Shown piece by piece: positions 48,498 through 59,938 of a DNA stretch of 64,000 nucleotides; the first letter of the stretch is position 1; each line of letters begins with the position of its first letter. The position numbers and the translations under genes are program-made. The notes beneath the pieces are model-generated. The model saw nothing but the letters and a program-made list of their open reading frames with translations. It had not been told where the DNA came from and ran no database searches. The stretch comes from Pinus tabuliformis. Lineage: Eukaryota > Streptophyta > Pinopsida > Pinales > Pinaceae. The stretch covers positions 90,380,988-90,444,987 of the forward strand of contig CM062820.1 of NCBI GenBank assembly GCA_031772625.1. Reading direction: 5' to 3'.

Positions 48498-48841
48498 GAC
48501 GAGATATGAAGGAGCCATAGGTATCAACTATCCGCACCCAATTACGAAGTGTGAGTATCAAGCCTCTTCCTCGCTCTGGTTATTCATAAATGGCTTTTAG
48601 GTATTTAGTGTACAAGCTCGGTTTGGGGGATTAATTTTGATGAGGAGCTGAATATGCTGAACACTTGGGGATTAATTTTGGAAAGGAAATGATTATAGTG
48701 AACTTTGTAAGCTTGCAGTTCTCATCGGTGGATTATTCTCCTGTAATGAATCTGTTCCAGGGCCCGGATTACACTGAAAGACAATGTTGTGAAGCTTTGA
48801 AGGCGTTGGCCTGCAAGTATGGCCAACATGTGAATGAATAG
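48498..48841 (+). pseudogene. Two exon-like segments of an unrecognised host gene
   Basis: Segment 1 (48498-48550) follows TTCTTCTTTGCACAG and is followed by GTGAGTATC, both good plant splice signals. Its open frame reads TRYEGAIGINYPHPITK. Segment 2 (48761-48841) follows TGTTCCAG. It reads PDYTERQCCEALKALACKYG, then QHVNE and a stop. The two frames do not join by simple splicing. One extra G at the acceptor would explain it (intended K-C-P-D-Y), so this is probably a damaged gene tail. I do not know the family. Confidence 0.4.
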
Positions 48842-49461
48842 ACCACCATTTGCCCCATATTATTTATTTTTTCAGTAAAATGTTTGGAACATATTGGCCC
48901 AAGAACGCTATAAGTTTAATATTAATAATATAAATGATGGATGCCATAAGTTTATTATTAATAATATATCAACCACAAGTAAATGTAGTTTGGTTTTTGG
49001 TTTTGAAACTATTTTTTTAAGTAATAATATTTTTTATTTTGTTATTATCAATCACATGGGAAGAAAACAAATTAATATTTGAGTAAGTTTGTTGGTTATA
49101 AATGTTTCAATGTTATTATTAATGTTTTTCTATTTAAATAAATTTTAGTGTAGTTATTGCATTGCTATATTTGTTTCATGATATATTTTATTTTGCATCG
49201 ATAATATTTCAAAAATTAATATAAAAATTAATATAAATAATTAAATTATGATTTTATTTTAAATTATTATTATTATTAAATTTTAAATTATCATTAATAT
49301 TAATTAAATATAATTTAAATATATATATTTAAAAATATAATAAAAAAATATATTTATAAAAACAATAATAAATAACAATAATTCAATAATATTTTTTTGT
49401 TTTTATTTAAAATAATTAATTTATTTTTATATATTTTAAAATCAATATTTATATTTAAAAT
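48842..49461. other. Very AT-rich DNA
   Basis: Runs of AATATTAAT and TATATATTTAAA, with no coding signal. The copia fragment E stops abruptly at its right edge. Confidence 0.5.
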
Positions 49462-50420
49462 ATGGCTTTGAGATCAAGATACCTTGTTGGACTTCTATTT
49501 TTTAAATAAACATCAGTACTAATGGTTTCTGCCCAAAAATAATTTGAGATATTCTTAGATCATACACTCTGCACACTCCACCAATGTTATGTTTTTCCTT
49601 TCTGCAACATTGTTCTTCTGTGGAGTGTAGGGTACTATAAATTGCAACATTATTCCATGATCTTTGCAATACTTGACGAAGATCCCCAATTTGTATTCTC
49701 CTTGTTGATATGAAAAAAGGATCTTTGTGAACTTCCCTATTTGCTTCTTTACCATATTTTTGAATTATTTGAAATACCCAAAGACATCACTCTTTTTCCT
49801 AAGAAAGTACGCCCAAGTGTACCTTATGCAATCATCAATAAACAATAGAAAATAATAAGCACCTCCTAGGGATGTAGTCTGTATTCACAAACATCAGAAT
49901 GCACAAGTTCTAATACATGTCTTCTTCTCCTATCAGAATTAGAGGGGAGTTCATCTGTGTGAATTTTTCCTAATGCACAACCTTCACAAGAAGCGTACTC
50001 ATTCTTTAACATAGAGATTCCTTCAACCATTCTTTATTTATGAAATAACAACGAATCATGATAATTGATATGAACATAACTCTGGTGTCAAAGAATTTAT
50101 GTTAACAAAATTGTAGAAGTCAGTGCTTGATGACTCTTGCTGGTGACATCAAGTTTGTATAGTCCTCCAAATCTTACTCTTGAAGCAATAGGTTTGCAAT
50201 GATCCAACAAATCTCTCACTATGAAATGTGTTTTGAAGAATTCAACCTTCAGATTCTAATATGTAATTGTGGACATAGAAATTAAATTCTTCTTGACCTT
50301 GGGCACATACATAAAATTATGAATGCACTTGACACTGCCATTTGGTAAAGTCACTGGAATATCACCATATCCCTTGATTTGATATGCACGACCATCTCGA
50401 AGATAAATGTTTCCGCCATT
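49462..50420 (-). pseudogene. Integrase region of element E
   Basis: Reading from 50420 down, the frames give GNIYLRDGRAYQIKGYGDIP, then NGSVKCIHNFMYVPKVKKNL, CALGKIHTDELPSNS, LELVHSDVC, YCKDHGIMLQFIVPYTPQ, VAERKN and FWAETISTDVYLKNRSPT. This is copia GAG-pre-integrase and integrase core up to the conserved Trp-rich part. Several shifts and stops occur. The integrase would join element ends to target DNA in the nucleus. It is truncated here. Confidence 0.7.
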
Positions 50421-50422
50421 GC

Positions 50423-51440
50423 TCATTTCCTTGAAGTTTCCATACGGTCCTTATTACATGTCATGTGAATCGAAGCTCCAGAGTCCACAAACCAGGCATT
50501 AACATCATCCGTTTGAATAGACAATTCAGCATTGGACATAAGAAACTTAAGGTTTTTGAGATCAAAATTCAGGTATTCTCTTGCAAAATGTCCTGAATTT
50601 CTTCTACGTTTATTATGCTTAGCTTCATCACTTTTCTTCTTATAACAGTCTCTGGAAAGGTGCCCACTTTTACCACAATAAAAACATTTCATTCTAGAGT
50701 CATTTCTGACAGATGACATACCTTGATTTGGTTTTGGAAATGGCCTTTTCTGAGATGAGCTTCCACCTTTACTTCCTCCTCCTTGTTTCCCTTTGAAAAA
50801 CTTCTTCTTCACCATAAGTGCCAAGTATGGATTTTGAGGCTTCAAATTCTTGTGCCTCTATTCTTCTTGCATCAATATACCTCTCAATTCCTCAAAACTT
50901 GACGCTTTCTCCCTTGCTACAAGACCTGTAATAAACATCTGATAGTCCCCTGACATTTCATTTACTATGATTGTCACAAGATCAGTACTAGGTACTTATT
51001 CTCCTATGTCTCCCAACTTATCTTTCAAATCTTTAATTCTATAAATAAAGGCACTAACAAATTCATTCTCTTTCATTTTAATATACATGAGCTTACTTTT
51101 CAAAAAGAGGAGTTGATTTATATTTTTAGTTTCAATAACTCCCTCAAAGTATTCTGGGTTTCATTAGAGGTCTCACAATCACAAATATAAGGAATTATAT
51201 TATTTTTCACGTACATTCTTAATAATACCTTTTCTTTGTTCTTTCACTTTTCTTAGTCTTGAATCGATGCAGTTGTCAAACCTGCAACAGGTTTTGAATT
51301 TCCAATTAACGTAGTTGGGGTCATCCAATTTACTGGCCGCATTCAAGCATGTCTCTACAAGTGGACTCACTCTTGATAATAAACCCAATCTGCAATAGTA
51401 CCTTGCTTCACACTTCACAAGCACCACTAATTACTTCAAA
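50423..51440 (-). pseudogene. gag and protease of element E
   Basis: The clear part (50845-50423) has a Gly/Ser/Lys-rich linker and a complete CCHC box CFYCGKSGHLSRDC (50686-50645). A second, lost box (RNSGHFAREY) follows, then WFVDSGASIHMTCNKD, the protease active site. Upstream, 51440-50850 reads as copia gag pieces with stops, for example FEEL- and LKDKLGD-like segments and ASKLDDPNYVNWKFK. The N-terminus of gag is not identified. Confidence 0.65.
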
Positions 51441-51475
51441 TATATATATTTGCAAAGAAACTTTAAATAAAAGCA

Positions 51476-51540
51476 AAAAAAAAAAAACAAAAAACAAAAA
51501 ACAAAACAAAACAAAACCAAACCAAACCAAACCAAACCTC
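51476..51540. repeat. A-rich microsatellite (AAAAC then AACCA units)
   Basis: Simple repeats grade from poly-A through AAAAC to AACCA units. Confidence 0.9.
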
Positions 51541-52752
51541 ATTTTTTTTTTTCTTGTGATATCTTCAAAATGACATAACTCAATGATACACATTACATAT
51601 ATGTACAAAAGAGAAAACAAAAGTGGCATCAAAGTCATTTAAAAAAAAACATGATGGGCCGCTCCTATTTTTTTATAATGCAGACAAAGCCAACACCATC
51701 TCTATGAGCAACACACCTCCAGATTCATCTTAGAGAGCGTTGCAACGCAAAAAATTTCAAAACATAAGTTTTCCCTCTATCAGCACATTTCACGCTTTAC
51801 TAGAGGGAGTGCCCACAAAACAAAAAAAAATAATCTTTGCACCACTCAAGCTCGCAGATCACCTACTCAAGACACATGTTCACGTTCAGAAAGAGACAGA
51901 CTTGAACTTCCATGAATCAAACAACCCGTGTTGGGATCGTGGAAAATACAGCTCGTGGAAAATATTCTCTGCACCTGGGCAATCAGATCAACTCTCCAAT
52001 TGAGAACCACACTTCCAACACTCTTCCACACCCACCACACCACAATTCTGCACATTGGGCACACTCATACCACACTATTCCTGCCAACACGTCTGACCAA
52101 ACGATGTTCCTTCGAATACCTCTGATTAAATGCCACACTGTTCCTGCCAACACATCTAACCAGATCACAGATTGCTCAGATCTATTACATGCAGGTCGAA
52201 TCTACTGCTGAGTTTTCTGCTCACTGAATGCCTTTGTGATACCTTCGACCTTGAAAATGTCATCCTTGACCTCGAGTGTTCCATGACCTCCACGTCCAAC
52301 GTGAGAATGGTTGTTTACAAAATCAGGCCAAGGCGACAAACTTACTCTTGGCCCCATCACATTCACATTCACCACGCCTATGAGGTATAGATCCGCCTTC
52401 AACTGTTGACTGATACCGACTCGAGGAGAAACACCTTGTTGCCTTGTCACCCGATTGAGGAGCAACGCCTGACACAAGTTGTTTACATTGGTGGAATATT
52501 AATAAATGGTAAATTAATGGGAAATGAATTCTGGGAAAGTCACTTGGACTGGGAAAGGCGGACAAACGAACAAAGGCACCCCGAGAATTCTGGAACGACT
52601 ATGAATTAAATGATCAAAAAACTGGACTAAGGCCTTGGGGTGTCCCAAATCAACATGTCCCAAGCTTTCCTCTCTTGGATAGGATGCAAATCAACATGCA
52701 GCTGAATAAACACAGATCTTCACACCAAACTAAATCAACTGCAACCTCACAA
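51541..52752 (-). other. Leader region of element E
   Basis: This is non-coding between PBS and gag on the minus strand. A unit containing TTCCTGCCAACACGTCTGAC is imperfectly repeated at about 52078 and 52139. No protein family is recognised. Confidence 0.35.
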
Positions 52753-52772
52753 CCCTGCTCTGATACCAACTC

Positions 52773-53062
52773 AAAATGGGAGACAAAACTAAATTGAATG
52801 AAACTTGCAGTCCTCACGTGAGGAGCCTTGAAGCTGCCACAACATTGACTATCATTAAATAAAAAATCGAACAATACATGTCTTCTACAAATATGTTTAA
52901 TTAAATAAAAAATCGAACAATACATGTCTTCTACAAATATGTTTAGTTAGGGAGATGAAATAACCTCCTAAGAAATATGATCTAATTCCTAATTACAACC
53001 AAAATCCAAACAACCTAACTATTTATTTCTCCATTATTTTCAAGTTATTTCACAACATTCAT
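52773..53062 (-). repeat. Probable 5' LTR region of element E
   Basis: It lies directly outside the PBS. On the minus strand a TGTTGTGAAATAAC start near 53062 and a TTTTGTCTCCCA end near 52782 would give TG...CA ends, but no partner LTR is present to confirm this. A 46-bp unit with AATCGAACAATACATGTC is tandemly duplicated at 52856-52947. Confidence 0.3.
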
Positions 53063-53109
53063 TCAAACCAATCTAATAAATCTATCAATTCTAATAAATT
53101 TATCAACTC

Positions 53110-53110
<1 letters not shown>

Positions 53111-53148
<38 letters not shown>
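53111..53148. repeat. TA microsatellite
   Basis: Pure TA dinucleotides. Confidence 0.9.
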
Positions 53149-53151
<3 letters not shown>

Positions 53152-53248
53152 AGCACAACTATTTAAATTAAATGCACAGTTTAACTAATAAACAAATTTA
53201 TTTTTTTAAGATTTTTTTTTCAATTCTGACTAAGAAGTTGCAGAGATT

Positions 53249-53627
53249 TATAAAAACTTGTTTAATGCACAAAAATCAAATGTTGAATGGAGGCTTCTGT
53301 GATCCATATCAAATTTATGAGAGATTTTTCGGCGTAAATCACATGATATTTCATTTGTCGACGCATTTCGAACCATTGATGAACCACACTGGTTGGTTCG
53401 AAACGTGTTGACAAATGAAATATAAAAACTTGTTTAATGCACAAAATTCAAATGTTGAATTGAGGCTTCTGTGATCCATATCAAATTTATGAGAGATTTT
53501 TCGGCGTAAATCACATGATATTTCATTTGTCGACGCATTTCGAACCATCGATGAACCACACTGGTTGGTTCGAAACGTGTTGACAAATGAAATATCATGT
53601 GATTTACGCCGAAAAATCTCTCATAAA
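53249..53627. repeat. 172-bp tandem unit with a foldback element
   Basis: A unit beginning TATAAAAACTTGTTTAATGC at 53249 is repeated at 53421, an exact 172-bp offset with few differences. Each unit contains the left arm, loop and part or all of the right arm of a hairpin. Only the second is complete. Confidence 0.85.
53486..53627. mobile_element. 142-bp foldback (MITE-like) hairpin
   Basis: Arms of 62 bp (53486-53547 and 53566-53627) are inverted copies with three mismatches by my count, around an 18-base loop. The arm starts TTTATGAGAGATTTTTCGGC. Short TCAAAT words lie near both ends (ATCAAAT and TTCAAAT), but the exact target duplication is unclear. It has no coding capacity. It could be a MITE, or a source of a hairpin small RNA if transcribed. 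Confidence 0.65.
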
Positions 53628-53846
53628 GTTCAAATGCTCCTAAATTTTCTAGTTACTAAATCTATTTATGGATTCAAAAACCTATTTTTAACCAAAAAAA
53701 ATCACAATTTCACTTAAAATTGTATCTCTAAATTCTAATGAAAAAGGGTTTGGCCTAATAATGATATTGTACCTAAATAAATTAAATGAATAGTAAATCA
53801 TAAAAATTAACTTCATAATAACTTTATTTTTATTGCTATTAAAATG

Positions 53847-53894
<48 letters not shown>

Positions 53895-53942
53895 TATATA
53901 AGAAACATGTAACAAGATTATTAATATTATTAGTTATGGAGA
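53628..53942. other. AT-rich spacer with TA microsatellite
   Basis: A TA run lies at about 53851-53891. There is no gene. Confidence 0.6.
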
Positions 53943-53947
53943 TTTAT

Positions 53948-54198
53948 AGTTGGAAATAGTTGATTCCTACTTGTCTATGGTTGTAATTTTCTATTTGTGG
54001 AGTTTGTTCCTACATAATAGGAATAAGCTAGAATATAGTTTCTCCTAGTTTAGTGTGTGGTTGAGAGAATCTTTCAACCACACTACTGTACGTCTAAGAT
54101 AGCATTCTTATCTTAAGACTATTGATTGTATAAATATGTGTGTAATTTCCTCATTCAAGATGAATAGAATATATTATTGAGTGTCTGCAATTTTATCT
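53948..54198 (+). repeat. 5' LTR of element H
   Basis: It begins AGTTGGAAATAG and ends CAATTTTATCT. It is preceded by TTTAT. Confidence 0.9.
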
Positions 54199-54219
54199 TG
54201 GTATCGGGGCCTGAGGGCC
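54199..54219 (+). other. Primer-binding site of element H
   Basis: TGGTATCGGGGCC against the initiator-Met site TGGTATCAGAGCC: two A-to-G changes. Confidence 0.7.
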
Positions 54220-56480
54220 TAGCCCCTCGTGGGCTTGGCTGCTCCTGGCTGAAGAGAATAAAAGTTTTGTGAATATTTGTTTGTCCATCATCCGTTGTCC
54301 ATTAGCGAGGGAAGCCATAGTTGTGGCGATTCACTAGTGATCAGGAGGCCTCGAACTCCAGAGGTTCACCGGTGCGGTCTGCTTCAGTTGGAGAATTATG
54401 CTATGCTCGTTCTTCTTCGCTTAACAGCAGCGATAGAAATCGTGCAAGAATCGGAGGGCAGGGCATGGTAGGAGCGGAGTTAGGGTTTCATGAGAGCCAA
54501 TGGCCTTGGAAATGACATGGAAATGACCATTTCTTAGCTAGGGCCCACCCGTAGGGTTCAGAAATCTCGGGAATATGTGCGATCTTAACAACGTGCTTCA
54601 GTGTCTCACTTATACACCTCCTCTGGCGAATTTTTGCCTTCGAAATCTGCATTCTTCTGTATCCAAATCTTAGGACGGCCACTGCCCCTTTTGCTTGGTG
54701 GAGAAGCGCATCTTGAGGTGCTGCAGGAGCGGCGGCAGCTTCCAAGCAGCCCAGTTGCTTAACGACCGAGAACAGTAGAAATTTCATGTTTTTTAATGCC
54801 GTTTTATTCTGTCGAGGCTGCATTCGAGCCTCAGATGGCAGTACCGCCCTGAGATCTGTCTTTTTTAGATTGTAGACCGCCTTTTCATAACAAAATTTGC
54901 ATTGGAATCTCTGCAGATTTTGTTTTCTATAGGTGGAAGTGATCATTTCAGGGAGGGGTATCACTAATGCCCTTTTGAACGAGGGGGAATCGATCGTGTT
55001 TGACTGTACTGTATGTGCGTCTCTCATCATTCAATCGATCAGACATTCATTCATTCATGTGCCGTATCGATCGATTGGTTGGTTTTCACAGCCTCTGAGA
55101 AACTGGGCACTGGGCAGTTTTCAATATATACATTGCCAGTTTAGTTTTGCTCGAATCCTTCCGAGCCCAGGTCTGAGAAATTTGTACGAGGGCCTGAGAT
55201 TTGAATCTGAATAGGCAGGAGGGTGTTTTCTTCTTCTTTTTCACCTTAACCATCCAAACTCCATTTGGGGATGGAAATTCCTTTGGGATTCTTAAGTTGA
55301 GCCCAATGCACTGAGAATAGAGCCGGGGCTTGCTGTGGTAAAACTACTGCCACTCCAGAAACACTGCAGGATTGGAGGAGATCGGGCTGATGGTGTGTGC
55401 CGAGCAGGCGGCCAATTGCAGATCGCAGGCGGCCAATTGCAGATCGCTGGTTATGATTCATGACATTTCCAGACTCTAAATAGTTGCTGTTATGTTTGGG
55501 AAATAATCATCTTTGGGTAGAGATAGAGAAATTAAATTTGAAGAGTTTATGTTGTATTTTCTTGGAATCATGTTTAAATATTATTGAGCCTTATTGAGCC
55601 TAGCTAACTCAATGTAGGCAAAGTTATTTTGTTAGAATTTGCAACTCTAACGAATGACAGGTTAAGCATGGAGTTCCAAGAAGTTATTTGAACAGACAAG
55701 GATGCCCAAGATGTGAACTATGAAAAAATGAGGTAAAGGAGCAGAGACAACGTTTATGGTGGACAACAAAGTAGATGTTTGTTTGAGTTAGTGTGGCTTG
55801 TGGAATAGACTCCCTAGCATGTTATTGTAATAGTCATTGTATGTACCCAGAAACTCCAAAATGTGGAATCAGATGTAAGATTTTTAAAGGCATCTAAAAG
55901 TTCGTGGTGATCTTAAAACCACTTTGTATTGGTTTATGGTTAGCCTGAAACCATCTTTTGTCACTGTAAAGTGATGGTTGGTGGTGAGCCAGAAACCATC
56001 TATATAGTCTTTGTGACTGAAGTGCCTTTGTGGCCAGCTTGCCTTTGTGGCTGAATCGCCTATGTGGCTTGAGGTGCCTTTGTGGCTGGAATCGTGGATG
56101 TCAATGCATTGTTTGACAAGTTGAGCGAATCTTTTGCCTTTGTGGCTGTGTGTACACGAGAGCTTTGTGCTCAATTGAGCAGGTGGACTGCAGAACACCT
56201 GGCTCGGACTCAGATGATTTTTTCTGAGTAGAAGGGGATTGGCACGTTTTTCCCGCTGACAGCAGCGCCAGGAAGGCCAACTGGCGCGTCTGTTAGGCCA
56301 TTAATCGCGCCAATGGGCGCGGGTTTTTCATTCAGGATCACGCCAATTCACCTTCAAGGGGATCCGCAGGATCAGAGAAGTTGTGGATCTGTCCGAGGGT
56401 GGAAGATTGTGTTTTTGGAGGTTTTTTACATGCAATTCGCTTGATGGTGGTGGATTTGACTATCATGACAAGTAGTCATT
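54220..56480. other. Interior of element H, no retroviral genes
   Basis: It is GC-richer than its surroundings. The longest open frame is on the minus strand at 55030-54488 (about 180 codons, with AAAAPAAPQDALLHQAKGAV). I recognise no family and doubt it is coding. A 22-bp unit with GGCGGCCAATTGCAGATCGC is doubled at about 55406-55448. Irregular units with GCCTTTGTGGCT recur about five times at 56026-56145. These parts may be captured host DNA. Confidence 0.5.
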
Positions 56481-56489
56481 AAGGGGGGG

Positions 56490-56740
56490 AGTTGGAAATA
56501 ATTAATTCCTACTTGTCTATGGTTGTAATTTTCTATTTGTGGAGTTTGTTCCTACATAATAGGAATAAGCTAGAATATAGTTTCTCCTAGTTTAGTGTGT
56601 GGTTGAGAGAATCTCTCAACCACACTACTGTACGTTTAAGATAGCATTCCTATCTTAAGACTATTGATTGTAAAAATATGTGTGTAATTTCCTCATTCAA
56701 GATGAATAGAATATATTATTGAGTGTCTGCAATTTTATCT
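56490..56740 (+). repeat. 3' LTR of element H
   Basis: It follows AAGGGGGGG and is followed by TTTAT. It has the same length as the 5' LTR. Confidence 0.9.
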
Positions 56741-56745
56741 TTTAT

Positions 56746-58084
56746 GACCACTTTACAAATTTCAAAAAGAGCATAACTATCTTTGGGATAAATTTCAACC
56801 CTTTATCCTCAATATTAATAAAAATATTATGGGGATATTTGGTTGAGGTTAACTCCCCATCATCCATCTATTGATGAATGATAATTAAATTAAAATTTTA
56901 ATAGTCTTGCTCCAATATAGAGATACTTATTGCCCCGAAAGACATTCTCCAACCGAGTGTGGAAGAGTTGTATTAATATTATGTTTATATAAACATTTTA
57001 GTGAATATGGTAAATATTTTTTGGAATTGTAAGTTCTCTCTTGGAGTTTGCATAATGTGAGTTCCCAAGGGGTTTTTAGGGTGCAAAATACATTTATGCA
57101 TTCATAAATACATTTAAAATAATAAAAAATCATGATCTCGCCAAAAATTGTATAACCCAATTCTAATGAAAAAAAAATAGAATAACTAGAATGCACCATA
57201 TATTAATTACTTTATTTTTATATTATATTAGTTAAACATGATTTTTATTTACAAGATCATATTGTTTTTCTTTCTTAAAGTTAAATAGGAACTCTATATT
57301 AAATTTGGTTAACTTCAAAATAACAATAACTATCATGTGACTGAAAAGACCAATGGCAAAAGCATAATTATTTTGTTATGTATTTAGAAATAAAATATTA
57401 ATACAAGAAAAAATATCTTATGATTGTTTACAAATCTTCTATAAATCCTAGGAATATGGTTATGTTAAAGAGAAATTGAGATTCCCATAAACAAAGAAAT
57501 AAAGTGTTAGGTTCTAGCTTGGGTGGTTGGGAGGATAGTTTTTTCTCCCCTCCACTTGTGGTTGGGAGCATGGTTTATTCTCCCCTCCACTTGGTTTGAA
57601 TTCCAATAAAAGACATATTGGCCCAAAAAAAAAACATATTGGCCCATTGTAATAAGACAAGATAGACATAAAGAAAAGAGGGAAATAAACATAAAAAGAA
57701 AAAACATGAACTCGTAAACCTAGGCCTGGCCTAAATAAGTCCTCTAGATCTTAAAAAAAATAATAAAAAAAAGAAGAAGCGTGAATTAGTACCTGCTAAG
57801 CTTGAGGAAAGTAAATGAGAATGGCTTCACCACCATCCTCCTCCTTTGAGATTGAAATCTCCAAATTAATGATTTTCTTCGATAGTATGGTCAATTAATT
57901 GGAACGACTTCACGAGTGCCATCATCCTCCTTTGAGACTGAAAACTACAAATTAACGATTTTATTTTATTCGCAGTAAGGTGACCATGTGGTCCAGTTTT
58001 TTTGACTTTCAATAAAAAGGCATTCAAAAATAAAAGAATTTCCAATTATGATTGACTCCTTTTAACCATCATGTTCCCCATGAT
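56746..58084. other. AT-rich intergenic DNA
   Basis: There is no recognisable gene. A unit with TTCTCCCCTCCACTTG is doubled at 57542-57595. Confidence 0.45.
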
Positions 58085-58445
58085 TGTCTGGTCTCTATAT
58101 GAAAATAAAGGTCGAGTGTTTGTAAATATTAGGTATTTCTACCAACGTGTTACATGTGTTTGGGTCCCAATTTCCATCTCTTTCTATATATATTCACTAT
58201 AAATGGTTGTATTGTCTTTATATGCAAATAAAGGTGTTTGTAAATATTTGGTATTTCTACCAAAATGTTACATGTGCTTGGGTTCCAATTTCCCATCTCT
58301 TTCTCTATATATTCATTATAAATGATGTTCTTGTCTTTATAAGCAAATAAATGTCCGATGTTGGTAAATATTTGGTATTTCTACCAAAGTGTAACATGCT
58401 CTTGGGTCCTAATTCCCCATCTCTTTCTCCATATCTATTCATTAT
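58085..58445. repeat. Three tandem copies of a ~120-bp unit
   Basis: GGTATTTCTACCAA starts at 58132, 58250 and 58374, with matching sequence around each (GTTTGTAAATATT, TACATG, CCATCTCTTTCT). Confidence 0.85.
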
Positions 58446-58569
58446 ATGAAGCTCGTCTCTACACAAGCTTCAACCTCGACAACATTGATCTCGTCTCAGG
58501 CTTCTAGAGGGGTGAGCTCAGAGTATAGGGTAGCAGAGGCCTTTCCACCGTCATGGGCCCACAACCAGT

Positions 58570-58840
58570 ATCACACCACACCTTCGACATCCCTAACGAT
58601 CATAACCAGTATCAGTATGAGGCATAGTGACAAAGTGAGGTGAGCAGAATGAAACGAACCATAGAAAATAGGTGGGAGAAACTTTGTTAGGGAAGTTCCA
58701 GACCAACACCACACCTTCGACATCCCTAACGATCACAACCAGTATTAGTATGAGGCATAGTGACAAAGTCAGGGGAGCAGAATGAAAGGAACCATAGAAA
58801 ATAGGTGGGAGAAACTTTGTTAGGGAAGTTCCAGACCAAA
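58570..58840. repeat. 133-bp tandem duplication
   Basis: CCTTCGACATCCCTAACGAT starts at 58581 and 58714. Nearly identical sequence follows each, to GGGAAGTTCCAGACCAA. Confidence 0.85.
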
Positions 58841-59284
58841 ACCAAACTAAGGGAGGTCGCAGAAGGAGTAGATTGAGGAAAAGAAACTTGCTAGAGAAGG
58901 GAAATAGTGTAGCCTATGGTTGAGAAGGTCCAACTCGAGGTCCCCGACAAAGCTCAGATTACAAGTACGTACACTTATAGATAAACTGAAGATGAGTAGG
59001 AAAACCAACTTACATAGAGGTGAGGCACTCCATCCACAATGTGAGAGACTGAAATTGTTATAGCTAAATTCTTCCTTTCATGGCCATAGCAGTAGTGGCT
59101 ATGAGATTTCATGGCCATAACAGCAGCGACTAGATGAGAAGGCCGCAAGGACAGTTTAAAATCGTGCTCCAAGGTGAATGGAAACAACACTTAAGTCCAT
59201 AATGATTTGAGATTTCCCAGTTACGTACCAAATCCTCTCCATGCTACGGAGATACGCGGTTGCCACACCACCTGTTCAGGCATC
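58841..59284. other. Non-coding DNA between duplications
   Basis: A minus-strand frame at 59190-58975 has no recognisable product. A unit with TTCATGGCCATA(G/A)CAG is doubled near 59076 and 59109. Confidence 0.35.
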
Positions 59285-59575
59285 TCGATGGCGGCATCGT
59301 GTGGGCATATCGTGCTAGATAACAAATCGTAATGTTGTTATCACACGAGTTTCACCGAAATTTCTTTCCTCCGACTTTTTGTTTATTTAGAAATCGAATG
59401 AAGTCAACTAATGAGTTAAACAACATCACAGAAACTGTCACGAAACCCGCTGGTGACTGATCGATGGCGGCATTGTGTGGGCAGATCGTGCAAGGTACCC
59501 TCTTCGGGGGTAATGAATTGTAATGTTGTTATCAAAGGAATTTCACCGAAATTTCTTTCGTATGACTTTTTTGGG
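59285..59575. repeat. 176-bp direct duplication
   Basis: TCGATGGCGGCAT starts at 59285 and 59461. Each is followed by GTGTGGGCA(T/G)ATCGTG and then TTTCACCGAAATTTCTTTC. Confidence 0.75.
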
Positions 59576-59787
59576 TGACTAGAAATCGAATGCACTCAAC
59601 GAAACTGTCACGAAGGTGGTGAAAGGACTTTTAGGTGGTGGTCGGCAACAACCCCACCACGTACACACGATTTCGAGAAATAGAACTAACTCAACGAAAG
59701 ATAAATCGCTGGGGAATTGTTAAGTGGGTGAAAGGGAAATCTTAAAAACCCCGGAAAATCACACTAAAAAAACTCCAAAACGAATTT

Positions 59788-59890
59788 GGATACAGTAAAA
59801 TAAACCAATAATTGATTTACTCTTTTTAACTTTTTATCGTTTGGATACAGTAAAGTAAACCAATAACTGGTTTACTCTTTTTAATTTTTA
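59788..59890. repeat. 55-bp tandem duplication
   Basis: GGATACAGTAAA starts at 59788 and 59843, followed by TAAACCAATAA and TTTACTCTTTTTAA. Confidence 0.75.
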
Positions 59891-59938
59891 AACCGATAAT
59901 TAGTTCATTGTCTTAATTTTTGTTTTAAATAGTTGAAA

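Larger units (their letters stand above)
49462..52772 (-). mobile_element. Truncated Ty1/copia element E, minus strand
   Basis: Reading the minus strand, a PBS (TGGTATCAGAGCAGGG, 52768-52753), a long leader, gag, zinc knuckle, protease, GAG-pre-integrase and most of integrase are present. The sequence breaks off at NRSPTRYLDLKAIF near 49462. RT and RNase H are absent. A 5' LTR should lie to the right of 52772. The protease site is intact (WFVDSGASIHMT), so this copy is less decayed than A, though it has stops and shifts. Confidence 0.75.
53948..56740 (+). mobile_element. Young non-coding LTR retrotransposon H (LARD/TRIM-type)
   Basis: The LTRs 53948-54198 and 56490-56740 are both 251 bp and differ at about six positions by hand count. 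TTTAT flanks both sides (53943-53947 and 56741-56745). The PBS TGGTATCGGGGCC starts directly after the left LTR, and the purine tract AAGGGGGGG directly precedes the right LTR. The 2.3-kb interior has no gag or pol. The LTR ends are AGTTGG...TATCT, not TG...CA. It must have used another element's enzymes. It is the youngest element in the window judged by LTR identity. Confidence 0.85.

Noticed and set aside
52406..52425. Second PBS-like GGTATCAG (minus strand) in the leader of element E
   Set aside because: It reads TCGGTATCAGTCA, lacks the AGAGC continuation, and has no LTR edge beside it.
54325..54345. CGATTCACTAGTGATC resembles a cloning-vector junction
   Set aside because: The match is about 13 bases around an ACTAGT palindrome, it lies inside a well-bounded LTR element, and no further vector sequence follows. 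It is chance.
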